This document shows positions 30,149 to 39,298 of a DNA stretch of 47,374 bases, piece by piece. Positions within the stretch are counted from its first letter, which is position 1. Every line of letters starts with the position of its first letter. Origin of the DNA: an uncultured Planctomycetota bacterium. GTDB lineage: Bacteria > Planctomycetota > Phycisphaerae > SM23-33. A program made the translations under genes and the position numbers. A model generated the notes under the pieces. It searched no databases, was not told where the DNA came from, and was given only the letters and a program-made list of their open reading frames with translations. The stretch is taken from NCBI GenBank assembly GCA_903892515.1, contig CAITIS010000012.1, positions 1 to 47,374 of the forward strand, given 5' to 3'.

Positions 30149-32248
30149 TTGACGGACGAGCAAGTACAAGCAAGCCCATCGTTGCCGGACGAGCAAGCAC
30201 CGAAGAGTTCATCGGTTTGGCCGCTGGTGGCGGCGTTGGTGCTGGTGACGCTGGCGGTGTACTGGCAGAGCTTCCAGGGGGCATTTGTCTTCGACGACCC
30301 CGGTTCGCTCATCGACAACCCCTCCATCCAGCATCTCTGGCCCATCACCGGGCCGCTGAATCCGCCGCGCGGGCAGGGCATCACGGTCGAGGGCCGGCCC
30401 GTCCTGAATCTGACCCTGGCCGTTAACTGGGCCATCGACCAGTACAATAGCACGTACTCGTATCACGTCGGCAACTTCATCATCCACATGCTGGCGGCGC
30501 TGGCGCTGTTTGGGCTGGTGCGGCGGACATTGCTGCTGGAGCGGTGGGGCGGGCGCTTCGGCTCTTGCGCCGGCGAACTGGCCCTGGCCGTGGCCGCTAT
30601 CTGGGCGATCCATCCGCTGCAGACTGAGTCGGTAACGTACATCGTGCAGCGGGCCGAGTCGCTCATGGGGCTGTTCTATCTGGCCACGCTGTACTTCGCG
30701 CTACGGGCCTTCACCGACAAGCACGGCTGGGCCTGGTCCGCCGCGGCCATCTGCACCTGCGCACTGGGCATGGGCAGCAAGGAAGTCATGGTCTCAGCCC
30801 CTCTGGCCGTGATACTCTTCGACCGCTTCTTCCTGTTTGGCAGCTTCAAAGAGGCCATCGCGCGGCGGTGGAAGCTGTACGCCGGCCTGGCGGTCACGTG
30901 GGCCATCCTGGTCTACGAGGTCAGCCAGAGCGCCACGCGCGGCGGCACCGCCGGGTTCACGGGCAACATCAGTGCGTGGGCGTATTTCCAGACGCAGATG
31001 GTCTTCATCGCCCGCTACCTGGGCCTGGCCTTCTGGCCGTTCCCGCCCAACCATCTCGTGTTGGACTACGGCATAAACCTCATCACGGGCTTGCAGCGCG
31101 TCTGGCCGTACGCGCTGCTGATGGCGGGCCTGCTGGCTGCGACGTTGGCGGCTATTCGTTACCGGCCTTGGGCGGGATACCTGGCCATCTTGTTCTGGAT
31201 GCTGCTGGCCCCGACTTCGAGCTTCGTGCCGAACGTCAATCAAGTGGCGGCCGAGCATCGCATGTACTTGCCGCTGGCGCCGCTGGTGGCGCTGGTGGTG
31301 GTGGGGCTGTTCGTGCTGTATCAGCGCTGGGCTTCGGGGCGCTCTGCCAGCGAGGATGGCCGCTGGGTGCTGGATCGCGCGCTGCCGGCTGGGACGTTGC
31401 TGGTGGTGCTGGCGGCCTTGGGATACCGAACGTGGATCCGCAACGGTGACTACGGCCGCGAGGCCGTTCTCTGGAGCCAGATCGTCTGGTACTACCCCGA
31501 CAATCCGCGCGGATATCTGAACGTGGCGTACATGCTCTCCAACGGGGCGGGTCAGCTCGAGAAGATGGCCCTGCAGGAACCCGACAAGGAGAAGGCCCAG
31601 GCTCTCAAGCGACGGAGCGTCCAGGCGTACACCAGCGCCGTGGCCAAGTGCACCGAGGCTATCGAGCATAGCCCTGAGTATGCGATGGCGTGGTCTGATC
31701 GCGGGACGCATTGGGGCCGGCTGGGCAAGAAGGAAGATGCCATCCGCGACTTTACCAAGGCCATCGCGTTGGATCCGCGACTGGTTCAGGCGTACAGCGG
31801 GCGGGGCGCGGTGTATCGGGCAATGGGCAGAAAGGCCGAGGCCATGAAGGACTTCGACACGGCCCTTCAGTATCGGCCCAAGAACGAGTTTGCGCGCTTG
31901 AACCGAATTGGCCTGCTGCTGGAGGAGGGCTATCTCACCCAGGCCCATGGTGAATGCGCCGAACTTGTGCAGCTCTTCCCCGACGACGCCGGGGCGCTGC
32001 GGTACATGGGCGATATCCTGCGCGCCGAGGGGAAGCCCCAAGAAGGCCTGACGTACGTGGATAAGTCGCTCCAGATCACGCCTGAGTCAGGCCCGGCCTA
32101 CGCCGTTCGCGCCAGCATCCTGGCGGACCTGAAACGCCTGCCCGAGGCGCGACAGGATCTGGCCCAGGCCTATCGGCTGGGAGAGGCCGCTCACCCGGAC
32201 ATAGAAGACAAGCTGCACCTGCCCGCCCGGACGACCGGGCGGAATTGA
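30149..32248 (+). CDS. TMTC-like polytopic membrane protein with C-terminal TPRs, copy 1
   Basis: 699 residues. TTG at 30149 is preferred since AGGAG is 6 nt upstream. Residues about 22-410 contain some ten transmembrane helices in the arrangement of GT-C enzymes. An early extracytoplasmic loop carries FVFDDPG (D49, D50), the acidic pair common to PMT/TMTC-type O-mannosyltransferases, and IHPLQTESVTYIVQRAESL and LAPTSSFVPNVNQ...AEHRMYLP are recognisable family blocks. From about 440 to the end there are five or six tetratricopeptide repeats. TMTC relatives O-glycosylate exported proteins using lipid-linked sugar; bacterial functions are mostly untested. The next gene is a paralog 22 bp downstream. 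Confidence 0.82.
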   Translation: MTDEQVQASPSLPDEQAPKSSSVWPLVAALVLVTLAVYWQSFQGAFVFDDPGSLIDNPSIQHLWPITGPLNPPRGQGITVEGRPVLNLTLAVNWAIDQYNSTYSYHVGNFIIHMLAALALFGLVRRTLLLERWGGRFGSCAGELALAVAAIWAIHPLQTESVTYIVQRAESLMGLFYLATLYFALRAFTDKHGWAWSAAAICTCALGMGSKEVMVSAPLAVILFDRFFLFGSFKEAIARRWKLYAGLAVTWAILVYEVSQSATRGGTAGFTGNISAWAYFQTQMVFIARYLGLAFWPFPPNHLVLDYGINLITGLQRVWPYALLMAGLLAATLAAIRYRPWAGYLAILFWMLLAPTSSFVPNVNQVAAEHRMYLPLAPLVALVVVGLFVLYQRWASGRSASEDGRWVLDRALPAGTLLVVLAALGYRTWIRNGDYGREAVLWSQIVWYYPDNPRGYLNVAYMLSNGAGQLEKMALQEPDKEKAQALKRRSVQAYTSAVAKCTEAIEHSPEYAMAWSDRGTHWGRLGKKEDAIRDFTKAIALDPRLVQAYSGRGAVYRAMGRKAEAMKDFDTALQYRPKNEFARLNRIGLLLEEGYLTQAHGECAELVQLFPDDAGALRYMGDILRAEGKPQEGLTYVDKSLQITPESGPAYAVRASILADLKRLPEARQDLAQAYRLGEAAHPDIEDKLHLPARTTGRN

Positions 32249-32270
32249 CCGCACAGGATCGAGGAACAGC

Positions 32271-34268
32271 GTGGAGTTGGATCAGCCACAAGTCAAAAAG
32301 TCCTGGCCGCTGGCGGCGGCCTTGGTCGTGCTGGTATCGGCCGTGTACCTCAACAGCCTACACGGCGTCTTCCTCTTCGACGATAGCGATTCCATCGCCG
32401 ACAACCTCACGATCAAGAGCCTCTGGCCGATCTGGCGGCCCTTCCTGCCGCCAACCGGCGGTGCGACCGTCTCGGGCCGGCCCATCGTCAACTTCAGCCT
32501 GGCCGTCAACTGGGCTATCGGCCGGATGGACGTCTTCTCGTACCACGTCGTCAATGCCCTGCTGCACGCGCTGGCTGCCCTGACGCTGTATGGCCTGATG
32601 CGGCGCACGCTGCTGCTGCCGAAATGGAAGGGGCGGTTCGACGCCAACGCCGCCGACCTGGCCTTTGCCGCCGCCGCCATCTGGGCGCTGCATCCGTTGC
32701 AGACCGAGTCGGTAACGTACATCGTGCAGCGGGCCGAGTCGCTTATGGGCCTGTTTTACCTGCTGACCCTGTACTGCTCGCTGCGGGCTTTTACCGATAG
32801 CCTGAAGCTCACCGTCCCGTGGACCCTGGCCGCGGTGGCCGCTTGCGCCGCCGGCATGGGCAGCAAGGAAGTCATGGTCTCTGCCCCGCTGGCGGTGGTG
32901 CTGTTCGATCGCTTCTTTCTCTTTGATAGTTTCAAGGAGACGCTGCGGCGCCGCTGGATGCTTTACGTCGGCCTGGCCCTGACCTGGGGCATCCTGGCGG
33001 TCGAGGTTCTCACCAACTCCACCCGCGGCGGCTCGGCCGGGTTCACCGGCGATATCACCGTCTGGGGGTACATGCAGACCCAGGCCGTGTGGATCTGCCG
33101 CTACCTGTGGAAGACCATCTGGCCTGGAACGCTCGTGCTAGATTACGGCAAGGGCCTGATCACCGGCTTTGGGCAGATTTGGCCGTATGCGACGATAATT
33201 CTGCTGCTCCTGGCGGGCACGGCCGCGGCCATTTGCTACCGGCCGTGGGTGGGTTTCCTGGCGATTCTGTTCTGGATGATCCTGGCGCCGACATCGAGCT
33301 TCGTGCCCAACGTGAACCAGACGGCCGCTGAGCATCGCATGTACCTGCCGCTGGCGCCGCTGGCAGTCCTGGCCGTCATGACCGTGGCGTGGCTATGGGA
33401 CCGCTTGATGGGCCGGCTCAAGCTCAGCGAAGACAGCCGCTGGCTGCTGGGCCGGGTCGGGCTGTCGGGCGTGCTGGCCGTCGTGCTGCTGTTGCTGGCG
33501 GTGCGGACGATCATGCGCAACGAGGATTACCAGAGCTTGGAGCGGATGTGGACGCAGGCTAATCGCGACTATCCCGATAGCCCGCGGCTGCTGCAGAACA
33601 TGGGCAGCGTGTACCTGGAAGCGGGGCAGTTCGAGGACGCCCTGAAGCAATATGATCGGGCCGTGCAGGTGGGTCCTGAGTATTCCCACGGCTACAGCGG
33701 CCGGGCGGACACCTTCGTCCACATGGCCCAGGCGAGCAAGTCCGAGTCGGAGCGGCAGCGGCTGTACACCCAGGCCGCCCAGGATTACGCCAAGGCCATC
33801 GAACTGGAACCCCGGGATCTCGGAGCGTACATAAACCGCGGCGTGATGTACCAGCAGTGGGGCAGGAAGCAGCAGGCGCTGGACGACTATAACAAGGTTC
33901 TGACCATTGCGCCGCGGCATCTGCGAACGCGGATCAGGCGGGCAATTCTGGAAATGGACATGGGCCGTCTCAGGGATGCCCGCGATGATCTCGATTTCGT
34001 GCTGACGTACAACGCTGACAACGTGGCCGCTCTGCACATGCGGGCCGAGACGCTGCGGAAGCTGGGCGATCTGCCGCGGGCCTTGGACGATGCCTCGCGG
34101 GCGCTGCGGATTGCACCGGCCGGGCTGACCTTCGTAACGCGGGCGGAAATCTACGCCGACATGAACCAGCTTGCCAAGGCCGCTGAGGATGCCCAGCAGG
34201 CTCGCGAGCTCGGCATGCGCATTCCTGCCGAACTGGCGCGAAAGCTGGCCGGCAGCACGGCCAAGTAG
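32271..34268 (+). CDS. TMTC-like polytopic membrane protein with C-terminal TPRs, copy 2
   Basis: 665 residues, start GTG at 32271 with GAGGAA about 6 nt upstream. Same architecture as the preceding protein: membrane core with FLFDDSD (D37, D38), LHPLQTESVTYIVQRAESL and LAPTSSFVPNVNQ, then TPR repeats from about 415 onward (for example RDLGAYINRGVMYQQWGRKQQ). The two genes share exact stretches of nearly 40 bp around the QTESVTYIVQRAES codons, and again at GMGSKEVMVSAPLAV, so they arose by tandem duplication with conserved or recently converted patches. The soluble tails are clearly more diverged than the membrane cores, hinting at different partners. Confidence 0.82.
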   Translation: MELDQPQVKKSWPLAAALVVLVSAVYLNSLHGVFLFDDSDSIADNLTIKSLWPIWRPFLPPTGGATVSGRPIVNFSLAVNWAIGRMDVFSYHVVNALLHALAALTLYGLMRRTLLLPKWKGRFDANAADLAFAAAAIWALHPLQTESVTYIVQRAESLMGLFYLLTLYCSLRAFTDSLKLTVPWTLAAVAACAAGMGSKEVMVSAPLAVVLFDRFFLFDSFKETLRRRWMLYVGLALTWGILAVEVLTNSTRGGSAGFTGDITVWGYMQTQAVWICRYLWKTIWPGTLVLDYGKGLITGFGQIWPYATIILLLLAGTAAAICYRPWVGFLAILFWMILAPTSSFVPNVNQTAAEHRMYLPLAPLAVLAVMTVAWLWDRLMGRLKLSEDSRWLLGRVGLSGVLAVVLLLLAVRTIMRNEDYQSLERMWTQANRDYPDSPRLLQNMGSVYLEAGQFEDALKQYDRAVQVGPEYSHGYSGRADTFVHMAQASKSESERQRLYTQAAQDYAKAIELEPRDLGAYINRGVMYQQWGRKQQALDDYNKVLTIAPRHLRTRIRRAILEMDMGRLRDARDDLDFVLTYNADNVAALHMRAETLRKLGDLPRALDDASRALRIAPAGLTFVTRAEIYADMNQLAKAAEDAQQARELGMRIPAELARKLAGSTAK

Positions 34269-34463
34269 AAGTCGTTTCAGCAATTCGTCTCTAGACGGCT
34301 GCGTCGATCGGTGGTATCATGTCAAGGCAGAATGATATGAGGCAGGCGTTCGGTGAGTTGGAAACGTTGACTTGCCTGCAAGATGTGCCGCAGTTGTGTT
34401 GCGCGATGGTCCATGTCCCGATCTGGCCCCTAAGCAAGGCTTTGCCTTGGCTGGGATAGAACA

Positions 34464-35894
34464 ATGATCAAGCCCATATGCAGACTTGTGATGGTCGCGG
34501 TGGTCGGGAGCGTCTTGGCCGGGCAGAGTTGGGCCGTGACGAATACATGGACCGGCCTGGGCGGCGATAAAACCTGGGAAACCGCGGCAAACTGGTCATT
34601 GGGGCATGCGCCCGCTCGCAACGAAGTAGCACTGCTCGGTTCGGCCGCGCCGGACTACATCAACGTACTGGGCCAAGGACGCTGCCTGACGCTGCTGATC
34701 ACCAAGCCCGGCGACATCATGCTGCAGCGAGACCCCAGCAGCGGCGATTCCTGGGTCGGCTCCACGACGGACACGACGCTCATCATCGACCCGTCTGACG
34801 GTCAGTCGCACACCGTCTCGTGGGGAGACATCCCAGCCGCCCATCGCATGACCATGATCAGCAGCGACGCCACTTCGAATCCCACGATGGACGTCCGCGG
34901 CAATAGCATCTTCGCGCTGAACTCGTGGTGGGCGCAGAATGCCCCCGGCTACACCAAGATCGGGACGGGCACGCTCCGCATCGGCACGAACTTCCAGAAC
35001 TTCTGCCAGTGGTACATTCCGTCCGTGCTCAATGTGAACGAAGGTGTCATCGACGATCAGAGCTCATCGGTGTACCTCGCGGGCGCCTCGGCAGGCAGCA
35101 GGATGAATATCGCAGCCGGGGCGGTGGTGCAGCTTGAGCGCGACGCCAGCATGGACGGCTTGATCACCTTCGCCGGCAACGGCAAGATCGTGATGAACAC
35201 CAAGCTGGACGGCACCGGAACGCCCAGCCAGATGAACAGCACGGGCAAGAGCTGGAGCCCGGGCATGGTAAACGGGCAGGCCGGCAAGCTGAGCATCGTG
35301 GGCAACACGGTGTTCACTATCCAGTCCTCGCGATACAACAAGCTGACCATGGACATCACCGGCAGCGGCGATGTCGCAGGAGCGGATTTTGACCAGTTGA
35401 GCATCGCCGGCAGCGTGCTGGGCCTGGGCACTGCCGATCTGCTCGTCAACGTTGCCAGCGGGCTGGATGTGGCCGGCAAGAGTTACACGCTCCTGACCTC
35501 GTCCAATAACCTCTCGACGCAGACGATTCACAGTCTGACCGTAACTGGAACGCCGCAGCTTTACGCGGTGTCAGCATTGCCTGGCGGAGGGCAGGGCCTG
35601 CAGATCAGGTTTGGCTCCCTCGTTCCGGGCGACGCCAACCGGGACGGCAAGGTGGACTTTGCCGACTACGTCTCGCTGGAGCTTGGGTTCGGCTACAGCG
35701 GGGGATGGGCCGAGGGCGACTTCAACGGCGACGGCAGAGTGAACTTCAAGGACTACATCATCCTGGAAGCCCACTTCGGCCAGAGCAGCAGTGTGCCCGA
35801 GCCGGCGACGCTTGGCCTGTTGGCTTTCGGCGGCGGGTGCCATGCCCTCCTGCGGCGTTTGTGGAAGGGCAGGCTTCGCGGCGCCGCGAGGTAG
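34464..35894 (+). CDS. Secreted beta-rich protein with dockerin pair and PEP-CTERM signal
   Basis: 476 residues. Signal peptide at 1-24 (ending GQSWA) and a mature start NTWTGLGGDKTWETAANWS, common to planctomycete autotransporter-like beta-helix proteins. The body (about 50-380) is rich in G, T, N and S with short strands. Two EF-hand-like dockerin repeats follow: GDANRDGKVDFADYVSLELGF (from about 389) and GDFNGDGRVNFKDYIILEAHF (from about 418). The protein ends with a canonical PEP-CTERM tail, VPEPATLGLLAFGGG, then hydrophobic and basic residues. Likely surface-sorted by an exosortase encoded elsewhere. It follows the TMTC-like pair and could be one of their substrates (inference). Confidence 0.82.
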   Translation: MIKPICRLVMVAVVGSVLAGQSWAVTNTWTGLGGDKTWETAANWSLGHAPARNEVALLGSAAPDYINVLGQGRCLTLLITKPGDIMLQRDPSSGDSWVGSTTDTTLIIDPSDGQSHTVSWGDIPAAHRMTMISSDATSNPTMDVRGNSIFALNSWWAQNAPGYTKIGTGTLRIGTNFQNFCQWYIPSVLNVNEGVIDDQSSSVYLAGASAGSRMNIAAGAVVQLERDASMDGLITFAGNGKIVMNTKLDGTGTPSQMNSTGKSWSPGMVNGQAGKLSIVGNTVFTIQSSRYNKLTMDITGSGDVAGADFDQLSIAGSVLGLGTADLLVNVASGLDVAGKSYTLLTSSNNLSTQTIHSLTVTGTPQLYAVSALPGGGQGLQIRFGSLVPGDANRDGKVDFADYVSLELGFGYSGGWAEGDFNGDGRVNFKDYIILEAHFGQSSSVPEPATLGLLAFGGGCHALLRRLWKGRLRGAAR

Positions 35895-36440
35895 TATTCC
35901 AACTAGATTGAGCATTCCTGATGCCCACGACGGGCTACGGCGATGCCAACGAGGGGCCATGCAGGCCTTGCAGAAGGCGGGCCAACTGCGTCTGCGGCAA
36001 GAACGCATGTGTCGTCAAGAGCCAGCGCCGTACCAACGACCATCGCCGTGTCAAACGGCCAGTGTCGTATCAACAGCCAGTGTCGCGTCTTGCCCCAGCG
36101 GGGCAAAGGCCTGTAGCCACGGGTGGAGCGCAGACCGCTGCGGCGGTCGCAGCGGAACCCGTGGTAGAGGGTGGATTGTGGATTTCCGCCCCGAAGTTGG
36201 CGGAGGAGACTCAATCAGGCTGCACGGGCTGTGTCATGGCTGTGCGCTTCCTTCGCTTCGCCGGGGCGAAAAGTAGAGACCCACCGTATCCACGGGTTGC
36301 GCGTCGGGCGGCGCTGCCGCCGCCGCTCCACCCGTGGCTACATCCCTCGGCCCCGCGGGGGCCGAATTCCCGCCGGCGCTGCTGCGCGGTAGCATGTCGG
36401 CCAAGAGTCCTGTTTGTGGTATGCACGATGGAGCGTTGAC
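35895..36440. other. Intergenic region with repeat family 1 copy B
   Basis: About 545 bp, largely made of the second family 1 element (35998-36365). A -10-like TAGCAT at 36390-36395 may serve the D-aminopeptidase gene. No coding region is supported. Confidence 0.55.
35998..36365. repeat. Repeat family 1, copy B
   Basis: It keeps the perfect 19-bp outer inverted repeat (36112-36130 with 36324-36342), the 13-bp inner pair with one mismatch (36152-36164 with 36290-36302), the TTGCCCCAGCGGGGCAA palindrome on the left and TCGGCCCCGCGGGGGCCGA on the right. Similarity to copy A starts about 110 bp before the outer arm, at CAAGAACGCATGTG. Confidence 0.75.
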
Positions 36441-37262
36441 ATGAAGATCATGATCGTCACGGACATGGAAGGTTGTGCCGGCATCTTGAATCACGACGAC
36501 TGGGTGATGCCCACTGGCCGGCATTACGACAAGGGAGTGCGACTGCTCACGCAGGAGACCAACGCCGCTATCGCGGGCTTCTTTGACGGCGGGGCGGCCC
36601 ACGTGCAGGTGCTGGATGGCCACGGGAAGGGCGGCATCGACCCGGAACTGCTGGATGAGCGGGCGACGCTGCAGCGCGGCAGGCACCCGGGCGGATTCAT
36701 GGGCGAACTCGACGGCAGCTTTGCCGGCCTGGCGTTCGTCGGCCAGCATGCCAAGGCCGGCACGCCGTTCTCGCATATCACGCACACACAATGGTTCAAT
36801 TATATCGATCTGTCTATTAACGGTATCAGCATCGGCGAGTATGGCCAGTGCGCCTTGGTCGCGATGGAGCGCGGCGTGCCGACCATCTTTGCCGCGGGCG
36901 AATTGGCTTTGACCGAGGAGGCGTCCGGGCTCACGCCGGGCGTCGTCACCGTGGCCGTCAAGCGCGGCCTGTTGCCCGACGGCCTGGAGCATCTTGACGC
37001 CCAGCAGTACCGCGCTGCCAAGCTCGGGGCGGTGCATTCCTCGCCGACTCTGACGCGGCGGCTCATTCGCGAGGGGGCCAAGCGAGCGGCTGAGAAACTC
37101 AAGGCGCAGCGGGGATCGTTTGCCTACCCCGACCTCAAGGGGCCATACATCCGCAAGGCCCGCTTCCGCCGCGACGGCGACACGGGGGCCTGGGAAGCCC
37201 ACGACCGCCACGAAACCAGCCTCACGGCCGTGATCGAGATGGAATACACGCCGGTGAAGTAG
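36441..37262 (+). CDS. dppA: D-aminopeptidase of peptidase family M55
   Basis: 273 residues, cytoplasmic. The start is ATG at 36441 with GGAG 8 nt upstream. The zinc ligands and active-site residues of the DppA family are present in order: D8 and E10 in TDMEG, H61 in DGHGKGG, H103 in GQHAKAG, and E133 in SIGEYG. The family removes N-terminal D-amino acids from short peptides, for example D-Ala peptides released from cell-wall turnover. No Dpp transporter is adjacent, but an L,D-transpeptidase gene lies 0.8 kb downstream on the other strand. Length is normal. Confidence 0.92.
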   Translation: MKIMIVTDMEGCAGILNHDDWVMPTGRHYDKGVRLLTQETNAAIAGFFDGGAAHVQVLDGHGKGGIDPELLDERATLQRGRHPGGFMGELDGSFAGLAFVGQHAKAGTPFSHITHTQWFNYIDLSINGISIGEYGQCALVAMERGVPTIFAAGELALTEEASGLTPGVVTVAVKRGLLPDGLEHLDAQQYRAAKLGAVHSSPTLTRRLIREGAKRAAEKLKAQRGSFAYPDLKGPYIRKARFRRDGDTGAWEAHDRHETSLTAVIEMEYTPVK

Positions 37263-37570
37263 GGCGGCAGATGTGCTGGTGCGCGCAGGCACGCTCACGC
37301 CTGGCGGGCAAAACCGGGCTGCGACTGCGCTGCTTTTGTGCAGAGTTTCGCGGATGCTATGCGTCTGCGTGCGCGCAAGGCCCGCGCGGTCGTCCATATG
37401 TAGAGGAGCACTGGCTGGAGATTCTTCGGATTCACCGGCCTTGACAAGTGCATACGAGCGGGTCAGATGCGCAGCTGTGCGCATGGGTAGCGCGCCTAGG
37501 GATTCTGCATCTGCCGTGGGCGGGGCGATGGATGGATGTGGCAGGCGGGCAATGGGTTGCGGCTGCGAAC

Positions 37571-37700
37571 GAGCGTGCCGAAACGTTCCCAATCGTTCCA
37601 AATGGTTCCGAATGGTTCCGTTTGGTTCCGTTTGGTTCCGTTTCGTTCCGTTTCGTTCCGGTTGGTTCCAGTCGGTTCCGCTTCGCGCCGTCTCGTGCCG
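37571..37700. repeat. Decanucleotide tandem array, 13 units
   Basis: Thirteen consecutive 10-bp units of consensus TTTGGTTCCG. The six central units (37601-37660) differ only at the first three bases and the fourth, and units decay toward both ends. The period is not a multiple of three. Confidence 0.9.
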
Positions 37701-37761
37701 CGGTGACTTGGTGTGAACTCCCGCGCAAACGGCACCGGGCTTGGCCATCACGCAGGGCTTT

Positions 37762-37805
37762 GCATAGGTAGAGCCGAAGACGGCCGGCTCAACCTATGGC
37801 ACCCA
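37762..37805 (+). repeat. Repeat family 5 hairpin module, isolated copy
   Basis: GCATAGGTAGAGCCG and CGGCTCAACCTATGGCACCCA with a shortened loop (44 bp in total against 46). Only this module of the 159-bp family is present. Confidence 0.8.
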
Positions 37806-37843
37806 TTTCACGGTTTTCCGGCCCCCGCTTCCCGACTCGCGGT

Positions 37844-37959
37844 GGGTGGCATGGTCACGCTGTTCGCGTGACCATGTTTGACCGTTGAGTGGCGAGAAGG
37901 TCTTGCCAATGAGAAGGTCTTAACATGGTCACCCCAAAAGCAGGGTGACCATGCCACCC
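37844..37959. repeat. Repeat family 4, full-length copy e
   Basis: 116 bp, nearly identical to the copy at 15971-16086, with all four arms. It is followed 4 bp later by the heptamer array, as is the other full copy. Confidence 0.85.
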
Positions 37960-37963
37960 ACGC

Positions 37964-38040
37964 GATTCCCGATTCCCGATTCCCGAATCCCGATTCCCGA
38001 ATCCCGATTCCCGAATCCCGAATCCCGATTCCCGATTCCC
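37964..38040. repeat. Heptamer array (GAWTCCC) x 11
   Basis: Exactly 77 bp, eleven uninterrupted 7-bp units: GATTCCC or GAATCCC. It ends 7 bp before the L,D-transpeptidase stop codon. Confidence 0.95.
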
Positions 38041-38047
38041 CGCCTCT

Positions 38048-39298
38048 CTACGGCAGGATCGTCACCGTGCTCCATTGTTCGTAGAGCAGGGAGAAGACGG
38101 ATTCAATGTCTGGGTCTGACAGGCGGATGCAGCCCATGGAGGCGGCCTTGCCGATGCTGTCGGGTTCGTTGGTGCCGTGGATGCCGTAGCCGTCGCCGGA
38201 ACTCAGGGCGTTGCCCTCGATGCCTTCCAAGCTGATCCAGTAGCCTTCTTTGCCCAGCGGGTAGCCTTCTTCGCCCCAGCGGACGGTGCGGTTGGTGGGC
38301 TGCCCGGCAGCGGGAGGCGCGGCCCAGGGCGCTTGCTTGATCTTGCCGCCCAGCGCCGGCCGCCATTTGCCCAGCGGGGTGCAGCCATCCTTGCCCAGGC
38401 CGACCTTGAAGCTCTTGACCAGGATCATCCGGCCGCTGTCGCTCTCCTGCAGGTACAGGTCCATCAGGAAGCGGCTCTTGTACACCACGGCGTGAAAGGG
38501 GCCGCGAATGAGTTTGAGCGTCTGGCCGACGACGAGCTTGTTGGCCTTGATGTTGTTGATGCTGGTGATGAGTTGCGTGGGCACGTGCAGTTTTTGCTCG
38601 CGTTCGATGCGGATGATCATGTCCCCGGGCCTGACCTGGTAGCCGAAGGTGCAGGGGTCGCCGGCCACGACCTCGCGCGAGAAGATCATGCGGTCGGCCA
38701 AGTCCAGCAGGCTCTGCCGCACCAGCGCGTTGTCGGCGTCGGAGAGCTTGCCCGAGTTGAGTTCGGTGGCGAAGATCGTCCGCGCCGCTACGAGCTTGCC
38801 CGCGGCCAGCAGACGCTGAGCCTCGGCCAAGGTGCCGGAGAATTTCGGCTCGGCGGTGGCCGGCGTGCTGGTGGGGCGTGAGGCCACGATCGGGGCGGTC
38901 GCTCGCGAGGTCGGCAGTGACGTCGGCATGGAAGTCGGCCTGGAAGCAGGCGCTGGGGCCGAAGCTGGTTGAGAATCCGGCGGGGGAGTCGGGATAAAGG
39001 TTGGGACGGGAATCGAGCTGGCCGGGCCGGAAGTTGGCGATCCGGTGGCTGGACCAGTCCCGGGCTGCGGGTGAGTCAGCGTCCCAGTTGCCCCTGGCTG
39101 TGAAGTGGCCATGGGCTCAGCGGCCGCCTCTTCCTGCCCGGCCGCCGGCAACAGGTCGACGTTCAGGACGTCGTTTTGGGCTAAGGCGGCGTCAGGGCGA
39201 TGCGAGGCGAAGAAACGGCTCTTGGCCCAAAGTCCCAGGGGAATCGCGGCGGCCAGTACGATGAGGGCAATGAAAAACCGGGCCTTACTACGTCTCAC
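38048..39298 (-). CDS. L,D-transpeptidase (YkuD) with membrane anchor and Pro/Ser/Thr linker
   Basis: 416 residues. The start is GTG at 39298 with GGAGG 6 nt upstream. One N-terminal helix (about 8-26) anchors it; then a long linker rich in P, T, S and A (about 50-150), a helical segment (about 150-205), a LysM-like stretch (YQVRPGDMIIRIEREQK ... KLVVGQTLKLI, about 222-268), and the catalytic YkuD domain with YGIHGT (H374) and SMGCIRL (C390). Such enzymes crosslink peptidoglycan through 3-3 bonds or attach proteins to it. The start overlaps the stop of the upstream cyclo-ligase gene (GTGA), so translation is coupled. Confidence 0.9.
   Translation of the reverse strand: MRRSKARFFIALIVLAAAIPLGLWAKSRFFASHRPDAALAQNDVLNVDLLPAAGQEEAAAEPMATSQPGATGTLTHPQPGTGPATGSPTSGPASSIPVPTFIPTPPPDSQPASAPAPASRPTSMPTSLPTSRATAPIVASRPTSTPATAEPKFSGTLAEAQRLLAAGKLVAARTIFATELNSGKLSDADNALVRQSLLDLADRMIFSREVVAGDPCTFGYQVRPGDMIIRIEREQKLHVPTQLITSINNIKANKLVVGQTLKLIRGPFHAVVYKSRFLMDLYLQESDSGRMILVKSFKVGLGKDGCTPLGKWRPALGGKIKQAPWAAPPAAGQPTNRTVRWGEEGYPLGKEGYWISLEGIEGNALSSGDGYGIHGTNEPDSIGKAASMGCIRLSDPDIESVFSLLYEQWSTVTILP

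Larger units (their letters stand above)
37263..38047. other. Repeat-dense intergenic region
   Basis: About 785 bp between convergent genes. In order it holds about 300 bp with nothing recognised, a 13-unit decamer array, a family 5 hairpin module, a full family 4 element and an 11-unit heptamer array that ends 7 bp before the stop of the L,D-transpeptidase gene. A long minus-strand frame crosses it but is antisense to dppA and passes through the repeats. Confidence 0.7.

Noticed and set aside
30794..32041. A 415-codon minus-strand frame opposite the first TMTC-like gene
   Set aside because: Gln/His/Arg-rich shadow frame without motifs; the plus-strand gene is clearly the coding one.
36234..37751. 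A 505-codon minus-strand open frame opposite dppA, with Asn/Gly/Thr/Glu-rich repeats at its N-terminus
   Set aside because: It is antisense to a clearly recognised M55 peptidase, its repeat part comes from the 10-bp array whose period is not a multiple of three, and it has no family signature or ribosome site.
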